Origin: Poa pratensis
Lineage: Eukaryota > Streptophyta > Magnoliopsida > Poales > Poaceae
Length of the DNA stretch: 64,000 nt
Assembly: GCA_947311845.1 (NCBI GenBank)
Contig: CAMZMU010000052.1
Span: forward strand, 133,329,169 to 133,393,168
Reading direction: 5' to 3'
In this document: in pieces, positions 1 to 12,482 of the stretch
Numbering within the stretch: position 1 is the stretch's first letter
How the letters are laid out: every line of letters starts with the position of its first letter
Notes under the pieces: generated by a model
The model's database searches: none
The model's input: the letters and a program-made list of their open reading frames with translations, nothing else
Told to the model about the DNA's origin: nothing
Program-made: the position numbers and the translations under genes

Positions 1-1008
1 GGAAGCGGTGTTAATTTGCTGGGGCGGAGGACAGTGCGTTGTAGGGTTGTTGATTAGCCTGTCAAAAGGAATAATCATTCGTGCGGTCGGTCTAGCTTAG
101 CTAGCTCTGGCATGTGAGTTGCTTCTCTGCCGTTTGGCAAAGCTCAAGAGAAACTGTAGGTGGTGCACTTGTGAGCGTGGCCATCTTTGCGCTACATCGT
201 GTTCTCTTATCTCGGGATGGTAGAGTGCGGTGCCGACTAGGGATCTCATGCAGAATTGCAGATTGGTTATTTCAAGGGATTGCTAAAGATTTTGCTCTAC
301 ATAGAGACCAAGTCCTTGCAATTGACTGTCGAATGTAGTTAGTCATCCTTACACACCTACCTGTACACATGTGTCTCTTAGGTACGTACAACGGCACCAG
401 TACTGTCTTGTGCGGCACTCATTGCAAGGTCACTGTAGATTCTTCAGTACCGTTGGTCCCAAGAGCTCCATTTTACGGCATTCGCCTCCTATGACATTCC
501 CAACACTTTCAGTTCTGATCTGAAAAATCTTCTGCCCTGCACAGTGCACACACGCAGTTCCCACAGGTTTTGTTGTCAGCTTCAGCTTCAGTGAGTCGCT
601 CCACTTGGAGGCGGTGGCGAAGCTAGAACAATTGGAGCCAGGGTGCACACATGGTGCCACAACACATTTAACACATATTTGGGGGTGCATATGTGGTGGA
701 AAATTGCTAACTTACAAAGAAAAATTCTTTTTCCCGGTGTCCTGTGCACCCGGCTGCTCTAAGGTGGATCCGCCAGTGCTTGGAGGAATGACGAGGAGCC
801 TCTGGACACTCCTGAGACAGGAGTTCTTTGCGCATCTCCGCGGTTTGATCTGGCTGAAAATGATTGCGAGGGCATCGGCGTGCTCAGAGCAGCATTAGCC
901 CTCTTTTTGCGTTCTCGCTTGTCCACGGACTGTCTCCTCCGTCCATATGGCGCCATAATTTGGGGGGGTCAGGCGCGCATTATTACGGGACAGCACGGCC
1001 ATCAGGCG
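1..1008. other. No recognisable gene
   Basis: I see no convincing coding region here. The open frames are short, overlap on both strands and match no family I recognise. The sequence has mixed composition and ordinary grass intergenic character. A decayed repeat could be present, but I cannot name one. Confidence 0.4.
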
Positions 1009-1280
1009 TTAACACATGGTTAAAATGCTCTTTTTCCTGGATGAAACATGGCTTGGGCATGTATTGAGATAGAGCTTTTCTTGCTTGCAGCTTGCCTGTA
1101 ACTGCAACGGAGCTAGCCAAGTAGCCAGTCTCGACTTCCGTTAACACATGGTTAAGATTCTCCTTTTCCTGGATAAAGCATCACCTGGGCATGGGTACAT
1201 GCATCCATGTATTGAGTTGAAGCTTTTCTTGCTTGCAGCTTGCAGGTAACTGCAACGAGCTAGTCAGTCTCGGCTTTCAA
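1009..1280. repeat. Two-copy tandem duplication, about 130 bp unit
   Basis: Unit 1 (1009-1140) and unit 2 (1141-1280) both start with TTAACACATGGTTAA. Both continue through a shared 'ctttttcctggat' stretch, 'tgggcatg', 'tattgag', and the segment 'cttttcttgcttgcagcttgc', and both end in 'agtctcg'. Unit 2 carries a short insertion after the 'gggcatg' segment. No coding function is apparent. Confidence 0.75.
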
Positions 1281-1767
1281 TGAGAGCAAGTCTAATAAGG
1301 CCTAGTCAGCAGGCTATAAGGAAGTCCACATCAGCGAAATCCTACTTGGAAGAGAGAGAAGACAGGAGAGAGAACGAAGCGGGCGCTTCGTGTGTCGCTG
1401 GCTCCATCACGAAAAACAAAACGCTGCAGCTTGCATGCAGCCCGGTGCAAGAGGAAGAGCTAGTTACAGGCATTGATTGCAAATTCGTTGAGTCTTGCAT
1501 GCAAGCACAAGACTACAAACATTAAATATTAAAATATTTCGTACAGCCCACCTTCTTTCTTCTGACGAGTCGTTAGTTGACATGGCACGGGGTTAGAGCC
1601 GGCGGCCGGCTATATTACTAGCCATGCTCTGAGGCGAATCAGATTGTGCACCTTCCTCGTCACTCGTGCAGCCTGAGACACAAGTACGGAACATGCTTGA
1701 CCATCCTGGCCTTGCAAATTGTTTTTTGTTTTAGTTTGAGCGTCGGTAATTGCTCATTTCCTTGTTA
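1281..1767. other. Possible dispersed repeat fragment, no gene
   Basis: The stretch from about 1281 to 1400 ('gagagcaagtctaataagg', then 'cagcaggctataagg', then an AG-rich run) resembles from memory a common Triticeae dispersed repeat. I could not define both ends. The rest to 1767 shows nothing recognisable. Confidence 0.25.
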
Positions 1768-1888
1768 CTCGCTCCGTTCCTAATGTGAGACATTTAAACG
1801 TATCGTGCATATATTCGTTCATTTTAGAATGTATGTAGTCAATATTGAAATATTAGATAGAATGACTTACATTATTGAACGGAGTGAG
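1768..1888. mobile_element. Stowaway-type MITE (Tc1/mariner), 121 bp
   Basis: The ends are inverted: 'ctcgctccgttc' at the left and 'gaacggagtgag' at the right. TA lies on both flanks (1766-1767 and 1889-1890), which is the expected Tc1/mariner target duplication. 'CTC.CTCCGTTC' ends are typical of grass Stowaway MITEs. The element is non-coding and non-autonomous. Confidence 0.85.
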
Positions 1889-2099
1889 TATTACTTTCTA
1901 TAAGGGATTCCCTGTTTTAGACTGACTTTTTGTTATCACCTTTTTTAGGGGAACCTTTTGTTATCACCTACCCCGTATGCTCCCTGCTGCTACGCATTTC
2001 TCTGGCCCATGGATTAAAAAATGTTCATGTTGGGCTGTTTGCACTGATTAATTTGGTTCATATTGGGCTGTGAGCCCCTTTGCATCCCATCAAGCAAGT

Positions 2100-4396
2100 T
2101 GTATCACTCGGTTCGCCGGCAATTCCTAGTTGACGATCAGGTCGTCAACTAATGCGCTCCGCTCACCCCTTCGCCTTATGAGCCGGCCCAGTAGGTACAC
2201 CTAGTCCTTTTTTCCGTTTTATTTGCTGTTTCTTTTTTCTTTCTTCTTTTTCATTTTTTCCTGTTTCTTCTTATTTTTCGTTTTTTTGGCTGTTTCTTTC
2301 TTCTTTTCAGTATTATTATTAGATATTATTTTCTTTTTTTTGAATTTTCATTTTTGAAAATGGTCAAAATTAAAAAATGTTCAGATTTGAAAAATGTTCA
2401 TATATAAAAATCGTTGAAAAATAATCTCCATTCATAGAAGTTTTTCAGTTCACTTTTTAAAAAATCGTTCAAACATAATTTCCGTTCGTAGGCTTTTTCT
2501 GTTCACCTTTTGAAATCGTTCAAAAAGATTTCGTTCACCAGCCTTTTCTGTTCACTTTTAAAAATCGTTCAAAAACAATTTCCGTTCACCGCTATTTTCT
2601 GGCCATTTTTTGAAATCGTTCAAAAATAGTTTTCGTTCACCGCCATTTTCTGTTCACTTTTAAAATCGTTCAAAAATAATTTCCGTTCATAGAATTTTTT
2701 CTGTGCACTTTTTCAAAAATGGTTCAAAAAACATTTCGGTCCATAGACTTTTTTTATGTTCACTTATTAAAATCATTCAAAAAAGATTTCGTTCACCGGA
2801 CTTTTTTGTTCACATTTAAAATCGTTCAAAAATAGTTTCCGTTCACCGCTATTTTTTGGTCATTTTTTAAAATCGTTCAAAAATAGTTTTCGTTCACCGG
2901 CCTTTTTTGTTCACTTTTAAAATTGTTCAACAATAATTTTCATTCACCGCCAATTTTTGTTCACTTTTAAAATCATTCAAAAATATTTTTCGTTCATAGA
3001 CTATTTCTGTTCACTTTTTAAAAAATCGTTCAAAAATAATTTCCGTCCGTCGACTTTTTTCTGTTCACTTTTTAAAATCGTTCAAAACAGATTTCGTTCA
3101 TCTGCCTTTTCTGTTCACTTTTAAAATCGTTCAAAAATAGTTTTCGTTCACCGGCCTTTTTTGTTCACTTTTTAAAATCGTTCAAAAATAGTTTTCATTC
3201 ACCGCCTTTTTCTGTTCACTTTTAAAATCGTTCAAAAATATTTTTCGTTCATAGACTTTTTTTTGTTCACTTTTTAAAAAATCGTTCAAAAATAATTTCC
3301 GTCCGTAGACTTTTTTCTGTTCACTTTTTAAAATCGTTCAAAAAAGATTTTGTTCACCTGCCTTTTCTGTTCACTTTTAAAATCTTTCAAAAACATTTTT
3401 CGTTCACCGCTATTTTCTGGTCATTTTTTAAAATCGTTAAAAAATAGTTTTCGTTCACCGGCCTTATCTTTTCACTTTTGAACGTCGTTCAAAAGTAGTT
3501 TTCGTTCACGGCCATTTTCTGTTCAGTTTTAAAATCATTCAAAATAGTTTTCGTCATAGCCTTTTTTTGTTCAATTTTTAAAACCATTCAAAAAAGATTT
3601 TGTTCACCAGCCTATTCTGTTCACTTTTAAAATCGATCAAAAATAGTTTACGTTTACGTTTGGACTTAAATGGTTTTCAACAAATTTCCATCATGCACTC
3701 TATGCAAAGTCCATACACGTTTGTCATTTGAAAATCACCGAATCAGAAATGCGAACAATGAAAAGCTATCCCAGCAGAAGCAAGGAATCACGAAGAAAGA
3801 TTATCTCGTATATGACCGTCGACATTAAAGTTACAACATGAAAGTTGTGTGAAACGTTGACATTAACCTACTCGTCAAAGGATATTTCAAACGGTCAACC
3901 GAGTGCGACGAATTTGATAATATCTATCTAAAAAGGTTTCGAACATCGATTCAAAATTGAGAAGTTACAATCGACAAAACTCGAAACCGAGTACAGGAAT
4001 GGAACCTATCCGTTGACGAGCATAATTTTCATGTATATTTTATTTTTAATTGAAATATGTTTTGTCTAAATATATGTGCATTTTTGAAAACTTCACTCAT
4101 ATCACAGTTTTGAAAAAAAAACACGCGGTACATTATACAAAGTAATTGGAACTTGCCAGAAACACAGCAGAACCTACACTGGTACACGTATGCATTTGTT
4201 GACACATTCTTCTTCTACGCTAAGCAAGCGAACCAGCAGCCCAAAGCATTAGAACCAAACGCGACCAAAGGAAGTTAAAAAAAAAAACGCGACCACAGGA
4301 AACAGCTGCCCAACGTGGGCCGGCCCAAAATCACGCAGGTGTGTGCGGAGGGATTTTTCCTCCGCACGGGTCGGTAACTAGGCGCACCCCGGTTCG
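2100..4396. mobile_element. Candidate MULE-like element M1
   Basis: The left end (2107-2200: 'ggttcgccgg', 'cctagttgacg', 'gctccgctcacccc', 'gccggccca') resembles the reverse complement of 4315-4396 ('cctagttaccgacc', 'ctccgcac', 'gggccggcccac'). Long degenerate inverted ends containing GGGCCGGCCCA are typical from memory of Triticeae Mutator-like elements. The interior holds a 50-bp repeat array (2430-3660) and about 650 bp of unrecognised AT-rich sequence (3661-4310). No transposase was seen, so it would be non-autonomous. Exact ends and an 8-9 bp target duplication were not established. Confidence 0.35.
2430..3660. repeat. Degenerate minisatellite, 50-bp unit, about 24 copies
   Basis: The unit is roughly 'ttcaaaaatagttttcgttc' followed by 'accggccttttttgttcact' and 'tttaaaatcg'. 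It is repeated head to tail with 48-55 bp spacing and many substitutions. Copies alternate between 'caccggcct' and 'catagactt' subtypes, which suggests a higher-order dimer. It is AT-rich and non-coding and lies inside candidate element M1. Confidence 0.85.
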
Positions 4397-5960
4397 CCCG
4401 CAAATCTATATATCGCCCTTTGCGAGTCCTAACACCGCCTCACCCACGTAAGTTTTCCTGCTGGGCCGGCCCATTAGCATTTCTAAACAGCGAAAAACGG
4501 AAGAAATACAGTGCAGCGAAGTGAATAGAACCCAGGAGGCGAACGTTCAAGTACAGAGCGCACTGCCACCAGGCTATCCACGTCCTGATATCAATAAGTC
4601 ATTATTTGCTAATCTATTTGCTCCGTGTTCTGGGTTTTCGGTTTTCCTTTCTTCTGTTTCTTTTTTGTTTTCCGTTTTTTTTATTATTTAGTTTAGTTTA
4701 TTTTCCTTTAATTAAAAAATATTCTTTTTTCCATATTCTTGAAATCGGAACAATTTTCGTTTCAATTTTTCGGAACCATTTTTTAAAATTTGATTTTTTT
4801 AAATGAACCACTTTCAAATACAAAATCTGAACCATTTAACAAAAAAAGAACATTTTCAAAAATCATAACCATTTTAAAAAATCGGAACCATTTCCAAAAT
4901 CTGAACCATTTAACAAAAAAGAACATTTTCAAAAAATCATAACCATTTTAAAAAATCGGAACCATTTCCAAAATCGGAACCATTTTTCAAAATCAGAATC
5001 ACTTTCAAAATTGGAACCATTTTTAAATTCAGAAATATTTTTAAATTTGGAACCATTTTCAAAATCGGAACAATTTTTAAAATCTAAACAATTTCAAAAT
5101 GAACCATTTTTAAAATCTGAATCATTTTCAAATTCGGAACAATTTTCAAACTGGAACCATTTTTGAAAGCGGGACAATTTTCAAAATCTAAACCATTTTA
5201 AAATGAACCATTTTCAAAATTGGAACAATTTTAAAATGAACCATTTTTAAATTTGGAACCATTTTAGAATTGGAACCATTTTTCAAAATTGAACCATTTT
5301 CAAATTTCAGTCAACAGTTGAGTAAATTCGGAACCATTTTTAAACTTGGAACCATTTTGAAATTGGAACAATTTTCAAAATCTAAACCATTTTAAAATGA
5401 ACATTTTCAAAATGAACCATTTTCTAATATGGAAACATTTTCAAATTTGGAACCATTTTCAAAATCGGAACAATTTTCAAAATCTAAACCATTTTAAAAT
5501 GAACCATTTCCAAAATTTGAACCATTTTAAAATGAATCATTTTCAAAATTTGACCATTTTTAAAACTAACCATCATCAAATTTGGAACCTTTTTTAAATC
5601 GGAACCATTTTTAAATCGGAACCATTTTCAGAATTAGAACCATTTTTCAACATCTGAACCATTTTCAAATTTTAGTCAACAGTTGAGTAATTTCGGTGAA
5701 AATCTGGGAAGAACGAAGAAGCAATGAAGGAGAGAAGGACATAAATGAGTTCAAAAACTGGGAAGACCAAACTTACACGTTGTAGGACCAAATCTCGCAG
5801 ACGCGGTTGCACATGATTACATGCACGTGCCATCGGACAGGTTAACGGGCGAAGACCATATACGTTTTCTGTGCGGGTGAGTTGAATCTTCGAACTCGCA
5901 AGCAGCGATACATAGGAGGTCCCTGATTCGCCCGCACGATTTGCTCTCGTTAGATCATTG
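4385..5960. mobile_element. Candidate MULE-like element M2
   Basis: The left end (4391-4446: 'ggttcgcccgcaaatc', 'atatcgccctttgcgagt', 'gcctcaccc') matches the reverse complement of about 5870-5945 ('gggcgaatcaggg', 'tatcgctgcttgcgagtt', 'caactcac'). The interior is an AACCATTTT array. No transposase frame is present. The left end overlaps or abuts the right end of M1, so one may have inserted into or beside the other. Ends are approximate. Confidence 0.4.
4800..5690. repeat. AT-rich array of 17-18 bp unit AACCATTTTCAAAATCGG
   Basis: Degenerate head-to-tail copies of 'aaccattttcaaaatcgg' fill this interval. Common variants replace 'cggaacc' with 'ctgaacc' or shorten the A run. A longer segment ('ttcagtcaacagttgagtaa') occurs twice, near 5307 and 5669, which points to block duplication inside the array. 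It is non-coding. Confidence 0.85.
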
Positions 5961-6089
5961 AAAGGCCCAAGAAGAAGAAAGCCCATTAAAATTGTAACTG
6001 TAGGTTGTTTTGAATTGTGCCTACACTATTTATGTTCGTTTGTTGTCCTTTCTTTATTCTTTCCAGGTTATCTGTCGTCCAAGGAAAGA

Positions 6090-6213
6090 AACAGAGGCGG
6101 CGCCTGCCATCTCTGCCTTCTTTTCCCGGGAATCAACGGATCCCACCTCCTCTGTTTGCCGCTCTAGCGGCTGGAGGGGTGGGGACCTTGGACCCGCGCT
6201 TCGCGCTGTTGTA
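6090..6213. repeat. Short segment repeated in inverse orientation at 15988-16079
   Basis: About 75 bp here ('tctgccttctttt...gggtggggacc') is the reverse complement of 15991-16076 with few differences. Both are followed at once by 'aagatccctaatatt', the start of the 1.85-kb tandem duplication. The pair may be the two arms of an ancestral foldback or terminal inverted repeat, each duplication copy keeping one arm. Confidence 0.6.
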
Positions 6214-6544
6214 AGATCCCTAATATTAGAGTTGTTTTGGTCTCTCTATCGGCATCGGCGAGGTGGTGGCGATGATGGCGCATTGGAATAAGGTCTCTCC
6301 GGTCTCTTCTTACGTCGTCAATGTTTCTGGCGTTGGCGAAGGGCGAGTGAGAGTAGGTGTTGTCAGATCTGTTGGTCTCTATTGGATCTTGACAGTTGGT
6401 GTATCGTTCTGTTCGTTGGTCTATGGTGTGTGTGACATCTTCAATCTATTCGCTCGTTTGGATCTACTGTAAGGTTCGGTTTGTCCAACCCTCTGAATTG
6501 GTGGTGGAGGATTGCAAGCCTGTGCTGCTGCTTGGGGTGTGTCC
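6214..6544. repeat. Tandem duplication copy A, left part
   Basis: This matches 16082-16406 almost base for base ('gatccctaatatt' to 'gcttggggtgtgtcc'). The copy is interrupted at 6544 by RLG-A copy 1 and resumes at 14470. The last four bases, GTCC (6541-6544), are duplicated at 14470-14473 as the insertion target site. Short frames in the interval are not convincing genes. Confidence 0.85.
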
Positions 6545-8275
6545 TGATGGCCCTTCACGTAGTTACCTGTGAAAAGTAAATGGGTTAGGTTGAGACTCCA
6601 AGTGCAGAGTGTGTAGTAAGTGGAAGACGTGTTTTCCCCACGAGGGGTGACTCGAGGGTTTAATATCGAACTCTCGGGGAATCAGTAGTGAAGATTTATC
6701 TTTCCTATCCTTCTTTTGGTTACCTACAAAACAAAGTAAATGTTTTGGTCCTCAACCTCACCTAGTGGTTGTCAAGCACAAGGTGTGAGAATGATATCAA
6801 GATAATATGCAATGCAAACAAGAAATAAATATGCAATGGTGGTAAATAAATATGCAAGGATGGTGGTAGCAATGATAAATGATATTTTTGGGTTTTTATG
6901 ATGAATGCAAGATGTAAAAGTGTTTTTGTATTTTCGGATTTTTAAATGGCAGAAAATGGAAAAGTGGTAAAAGTGTTGGAAAGGTGTTTCTTATGATTAA
7001 AAATGGACCGGGGTTCATGGTTTCACAAATGCACTCTCTCTTTAATAAAGTGGTAGACAATGGAACACTAGAGTTGACATATGAGATTGCAACACAACAG
7101 TTTAATGACAAGTTATAATTATATGGGCATCACGTCCTAACATAGAGACCTTTTGGTTATTAGTCTCTCTTATACTCCACCAAGATGCGAACTAAATCAT
7201 AACACCTCAGTAATTAAGATAACTCAGAGTATAGCAATAAGTATCATGACATGAAGTTAAAATAAGAACATGCTAGATCTAGTCATGGAGTAGTGGCAAT
7301 GGTCACACCCACATCTCCGGTAGCATGGTATTTCTTTTTATCCCTAGTGAGGCAACAAAGTAAGGTAAGATACCCAAGTGGATCGCAGAACTTTCTCTCA
7401 CGTTCACTGCACTAGCCACCCCCCGTTACTCCAACTAATGCACACGTTCCCCCTCACACGCTCTCATAAACATGCTTGATCATGACAAGTAAATAAGAAC
7501 GGGGTACATAATATGCATCTACTTTCATAACTGAAACAAAACCATTGCAATCTCAAACATATATTAACTCATAAAAAGATCCACCACAAAGGTATTACAT
7601 AGATGACCGTAATCATGTTCAGCAGCTCATACGGTACTAATTAGTGAAGCTCAAGAGAGAGAGATACATAAGTTACTTCCACAAACCCATAGTCCAGAGG
7701 TGGACTACTCCCTCTTCATCATGGAGACGGTGGAGAAGTCGTTGGAGAAGATGGAGACCACGCCGGCAGCGCCCCGCCGGAGTTTTCCCCCTCCAATCTG
7801 CAACTCCAGGTCTCTGTTTCGGTGTTTCTGTGTTTCTGCGGCGCTCCTTCCAGAGAACGTCGGGGACTATTTTTATAGGGTTTTAGGTCAAAACGGAGTC
7901 GGTGGAGGAAAGATCGACGGCAACGGAGCTCGAGGCCCAAGATGGGGGTCCCACGCGGCCAGGTACTGGCCGCGTGGGCCCCCCTTTTGGCCCTCGGGCC
8001 TCCGCTTGTTGCTTCCTTCGCTCCCAGTCTTCTTCCTTCCAAAAACTGATGCTCGTAAATTTCCAGGTCATTTGGACGTCGTTTGGGTCCCTGAAACATT
8101 AAAATATAGAAATAGGGTTTTCTGCCTGCGCAGGGTTAATTCCATAAAAAATAGGAAACATATCAAATATTCCCAAAATCATTATAAAACAGTGATATAA
8201 CCCTTATATGATGCAAATATGACTGGAATATAAGTAAAATAATGCAAAGTTCATGTATGCATTTTACATGCATCA
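6545..8275 (-). repeat. RLG-A copy 1, 3' LTR (1731 bp)
   Basis: It begins TGATGGCCC and ends CATGCATCA on the plus strand, so the LTR is bounded by TG..CA. It is near-identical to 12737-14469. A missing 'cg' near 6570 and 'cg' near 7879 are examples of the few indels. Open frames inside it (for instance 7644-8200, both strands) recur in every LTR copy and are not genes. Confidence 0.95.
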
Positions 8276-8312
8276 ACATCCCCAAGCTTAACCTATACTC
8301 GTCCTCGAGTAT
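8276..8312 (-). promoter_or_regulatory. RLG-A 3' module: hairpin plus purine-rich tract before 3' LTR
   Basis: On the element strand the hairpin ATACTCGAGGACGAGTAT (8295-8312; 7-bp stem, AGGA loop) is followed by 19 nt containing TAAGCTTGGGGATG, then the 3' LTR. The purine-rich stretch is in the position of a polypurine tract, the primer for plus-strand synthesis. The same module occurs in RLG-B at the same spacing. Confidence 0.7.
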
Positions 8313-10593
8313 GAAGGTGATAAAACTAACATGGACTTTGCAATTTAATACTATCAATGGATATCAAAGATGATTACTATTGCTACATAGAGTCAAATGA
8401 TTCATTCTTAAAAGGAGTAGCAATATGCAAGATAGTTTATGAAGTGATATCAAGTATTCAATGCAAGGATGTTCAATGATAATTCACAAAGTGTAACATA
8501 AGAGAAAAGTACTATGGACCACATGTATGCATAATAATAAGTAAGAACATCCTATAATGGTCATAGAGTATTGATGAAAATCTGAATATAAAAGGTGGAC
8601 ACTTTGGAAAGATATATATGAGTAGAGGTAAAGCATGAATAAATTTCATCTAACTTCTGAACTTCTCTACTTAAGTTAATGATTGTAATGTGGTAATCCT
8701 TGGTGTCAAGCTCTCATTCCCCTATCATAGCATCTTGAATGATTAAGTTTAAAGTGAAAGCAAATACGAGTAGTGTGCTTGACAAAGTACAGGTTGAAAG
8801 TCTCATGCCCCTTGAATACAAGTACCTACTCCATGTGTTACTCAACTTGGAAAACAAAGCAAGTTCAAGTTAAATATCATTGTAAGTAATAATAGTATCA
8901 TTAAGAGCGTCAACTGGGGTACCTCTTGTCCCAGGATATGGAACAAGCCCATATCAAAATGACAAGACAAACAAACACAATGAACAATCTCAACACCCTT
9001 TTTATTTACCATTAGATAGCTTTTTATTGTAAGGTGTATCACAGAAGGTTCACCATAGCATGTAAGTAAATTTCCACCATGAATGATGCATGGCTTAGAT
9101 TAGCGGCCCAGGCGTCTCTCTAACCATTTATACAAACTCATTTAAACTCACTTCATTTCCACATTTATTTCACCCATGGTAAGCATCCATAAACAAAAGT
9201 ACATGATATCAACTAAATGAGATGAAGTGCAATGTTGAAAGCTTGCCATGTGACAGCACATATGAGCTAACTCTCAACCAAAGACATTTGTCAAGCCCAC
9301 AACATCATAATTTTAATCACAATGGGTCATATTTTATTTATGCAATGAAAGTAAAGTGTGCATCAAGTTCGAGAGAGCTATATAACCAACTTTTCCCATA
9401 ACAATCAACAACATAAGCATTTTCATTCAGAGGTATAGATAACACAAATATCATGATAAACATACTCGGAATAGCATAAAGCTAATAGGTAGATATGGTG
9501 GACTCACTGGAAAAACTTTGGTTGAAGGTGTTGGAAACAAGTTTTTGCTTGTTGGAATTTTTGGGCTAGCAAGAGGGAGAAAGTTGACCATCTAAATGCA
9601 TGCATGAGTGTCCATAGAACTAACTAATCCATGTTAAAACAAGGTAAATAACATTTAGCATCAAAACATGAATAAAAGATAGCTCTTGATAAAATACTTG
9701 CAAATTATTACTCATTAACAAGCTCATGAATCATGCAATTATATGTATCTTTTAAAATCAACTCAACATCCCTTTTCCCAATCTTATAATAGCATCCAAC
9801 ATAATTCAACCCAAATTTCCAGTAGCTCTCTCATATATAAATGATAGTGTGGTGGTCTCACAAAATAAAAATCAAACCTAAACAAACAAAAAGACGCTCC
9901 AAGTTTATGCGATAAAGTGTTTCGATCGAAAAACAGAAGTTAGACGTGTGCAAACCGAGAGTGTGTAGGTCCAGTGGGGTTGTCTTCACATCCCCAAGCT
10001 TATGGTCTTCACCATCCTTGGATAGCTCTTGGTGCATCTCCTCTAATCCCTGTGAAAAAACTTCAAAACACCGTTTCTCCCATTTCTTTTTCTGTGGGGT
10101 GCATTAGTAGTGATAAACAAATAGATTTCTTGCTGCATATAATCCTTAGACAAAAATTCATATGAATGTCCAGAAAGTGTATAATGTTGTATGCCTACTC
10201 ATAAACTCAATTGGATCAAAAAGATTCAAGTTAAAAGTTCTAAGCATGCATCAAACAAAATGGGACAGAATCTGTCCAGAAAAACAGCAGCAGCTAAACG
10301 TATTTTTCTACCCTACTTAACTTTGTCGGAAAATTCCGAAAAATTCATGCATACAGAGGATGAAAAGTTGCACTACAGTTCAAATATGAGCTCATTCGGA
10401 GTTACAGAATAAGAATTAAAAATCATACCGTGCACAGATTCGTGCAGGAATAAAATCTCCGAACGCTATAAGCAACTTTTCAACCAAAATGAGTAAAACT
10501 TGGCACTTTATTAAAAATTCCAGAAACTAAACTAAACACTAAGTCTCTTGTTACAGCAAGAGGACACAAAGAAAATCACAAATAAAAACAACC
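8313..10593 (-). other. RLG-A copy 1 non-coding interior
   Basis: This is 2.3 kb of AT-rich sequence between the protease gene and the 3' module. It matches 27520-29806 in copy 2 throughout. It is where reverse transcriptase and integrase would lie in an autonomous element, but no long frame or polymerase motif is present. A further TCCCCAAGCTT motif lies at 9991-10001. Confidence 0.8.
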
Positions 10594-10617
10594 GGGTTGC
10601 CTCCCGTAAAGCGCTTT
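10594..10617 (-). promoter_or_regulatory. Conserved GGGAGGCAACCC motif after protease gene
   Basis: On the element strand the sequence reads AAAGCGCTTTACGGGAGGCA then ACCC, about 55 nt past the protease stop. RLG-B has nearly the same motif at 36927-36950 after its own protease. Its role is unknown; an RNA packaging or translation signal is possible. Confidence 0.45.
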
Positions 10618-10669
10618 CTTTATAGCCATATAGCTAGGCTTCTTACTTGATGTTTATTGTGGACGAAGC

Positions 10670-12482
10670 TCATGAGGGAGCTTGAACTTTGGTGTCCCTC
10701 TTCCTTGGGAAGTGTTCCATGCACTTCTTGTGTGGAAACTGAAACTTCACATTCCCTTCTTTTGAATCAATGATAGCACCTGTAGTACGAAGAAAAGGTC
10801 TTCCAAGAATAATTGGACTAGAGGTTTTATTCCCCATATCCATGATTAGAAAATCAACAGGCACAAATGTCATATGTAACTCTACCATAACATCACTTAC
10901 TTTTCCTAAAGCATGTTTAATGGAATCATCAGCAAGTGCAAGTTCAATAGAGCATTTTTCAAGATTTTTCAATTCAAGTACTTCATATAGTTCTTTAGAT
11001 AAAACAGAGACACTAGATCCTAGATCAAGTATAGCATGGTGTGTCTCTTTTCCAATGGTTACTAGGACTTTGGGAATCCATATATCCCCAAGCTTAGGTG
11101 GTATCATAGCCTCTTGGTTGTACCTAGCAATCTTTTCTTTCAAGACATGATTAGCAATATAAGAACCAAAACCAGCTTGGTTAACATTAATGGAAGGATC
11201 ACTTGCAAATTTTTGTAAGATAGATATTAATTCATGCAAGCTACAATTCTCTAAGTCAAGCAATGGTTCCTTTACTTCACTAAGCATTTTAACTTCCTCA
11301 ACTTTCTTTCTTTCATTACCATAATAGTTTCCTTAGCAATTCTCTCTTGCTCATGAATATGTTCCCAAGATTTATTTATAACCTCTTGACAATATTTAAT
11401 TGTTTCCTCATGTTTTTGAGCTATAATGGTGTTCTTTAATGAGGAAACTTCCTTAGTGAGCTGATCTACCCTTTCAAACAAAGAGTCTTGTTTTTCAAAC
11501 TTAGATATAAATTCCTTATTAAGCTCCTTTTGAGTAGATATAAATGATCTAATGGTGTTTTCCAAATCACTAGAAACATTACTACTAGTGCATATTTGTT
11601 TGGCACATATGGGGGTTTATTATAAGAGTTATAATTGTTGTTACCATACCCATTATTACCATAGTTCCTAATGAAGTTGACATCAATATTTTCAGGATTA
11701 TTACCAACTAGTTCTTGCAAAGGCACATTTTCAATATTTTGTTTATTAATGAAAGCAAGAATAGTATCCATTTTAGATGACAAATCATTTGTTTCTTCTA
11801 TGGAGTTCACTTTCTTAGAAGGATTAGGTGCTCTATCAGTATGCCATTGACTATAGTTTTGCAAAATACTTTCCAATATGTTCTTAGCTTCTACTATAGT
11901 TTTTCCCATAAACGCACCTCCAGCAGCAGAATCAAGAATATTTCTAGACATGTAATTTAGACCATTGTAAAAAGAGTGTAATATGGTCCATTCGTTGACC
12001 CCATGTGATGGACAAGTTCTAAGCATAAGTTTAATCCTATCCCAAGCCATAGCAACATGTTCATTTTCATTTTGCCTAAAAGAAAGAATGTTGTTTCTAT
12101 TTTGCAAAATTTTAACAGGAGGATAGTATTTCTTAATGAAAGCTTCTTTTAAATCATCCCAAGTTTTAATGCTATCAATAGGTAATGAATGCAGCCACTC
12201 TTTAGCTTTTCCTCTAAGTGAGAAAGGAAATAACTTCAGTTTTAGAATATCACTTTCCACATTTTTAAATTTCTGCATGTCACATATTTCAACAAAATCA
12301 TGAAGATGCATAGAGGCATCCTCCATAGCACTACCGCCAAATTGTTCCCTAGTTATCAAGTTCAACAAACTAGGACTTACTTCATAACTCTCAGCATTTA
12401 TCTTAGGTGTGGCAATGGGCCTAGCAATAAATTGATCATTTGGAGTGTTTGTGTAATCACACAACTTAGTTCTTTCTCCCAT
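10670..12482 (-). pseudogene. gag-protease of RLG-A copy 1, frameshifted
   Basis: The start at 12482 gives the conserved N-terminus MGERTKLCDYTNTPNDQF, followed by a retrotransposon gag core (LKLFPFSLRGKAKEWL, about residues 70-85) and an Asn/Tyr-rich linker. The capsid-type gag would package RNA, and the protease would cleave the polyprotein. A 1-base deletion near 11589, relative to copy 2 at 30793, breaks the frame after about residue 300. A second near 11305 separates the coiled-coil region (11272-11565) from the protease (10670-11287). The protease has the retropepsin-like ILDLGSSVSVLS active-site region, with DLGS in place of DTGA, and the C-terminal ILGRPFLRT strand. No pol follows. 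It is homologous to RLG-B gag-protease at 34801-36889. Confidence 0.88.

Noticed and set aside
2430..3660. CRISPR-like appearance of evenly spaced 50-bp repeats
   Set aside because: Units abut without unique spacers and are degenerate; the context is a plant nuclear transposon. It is a minisatellite.
5397..5597. Frame with repeated NHFQN motifs
   Set aside because: It is a translation of the AACCATTTT array, low complexity and not conserved.
7644..8200. 166-aa and related frames in 7644-8200, also at 13837-14394, 26853-27373 and 43376-43941
   Set aside because: They lie in the RLG-A LTRs, occur in several frames on both strands, and differ in length between LTR copies. They are LTR by-products, not genes.
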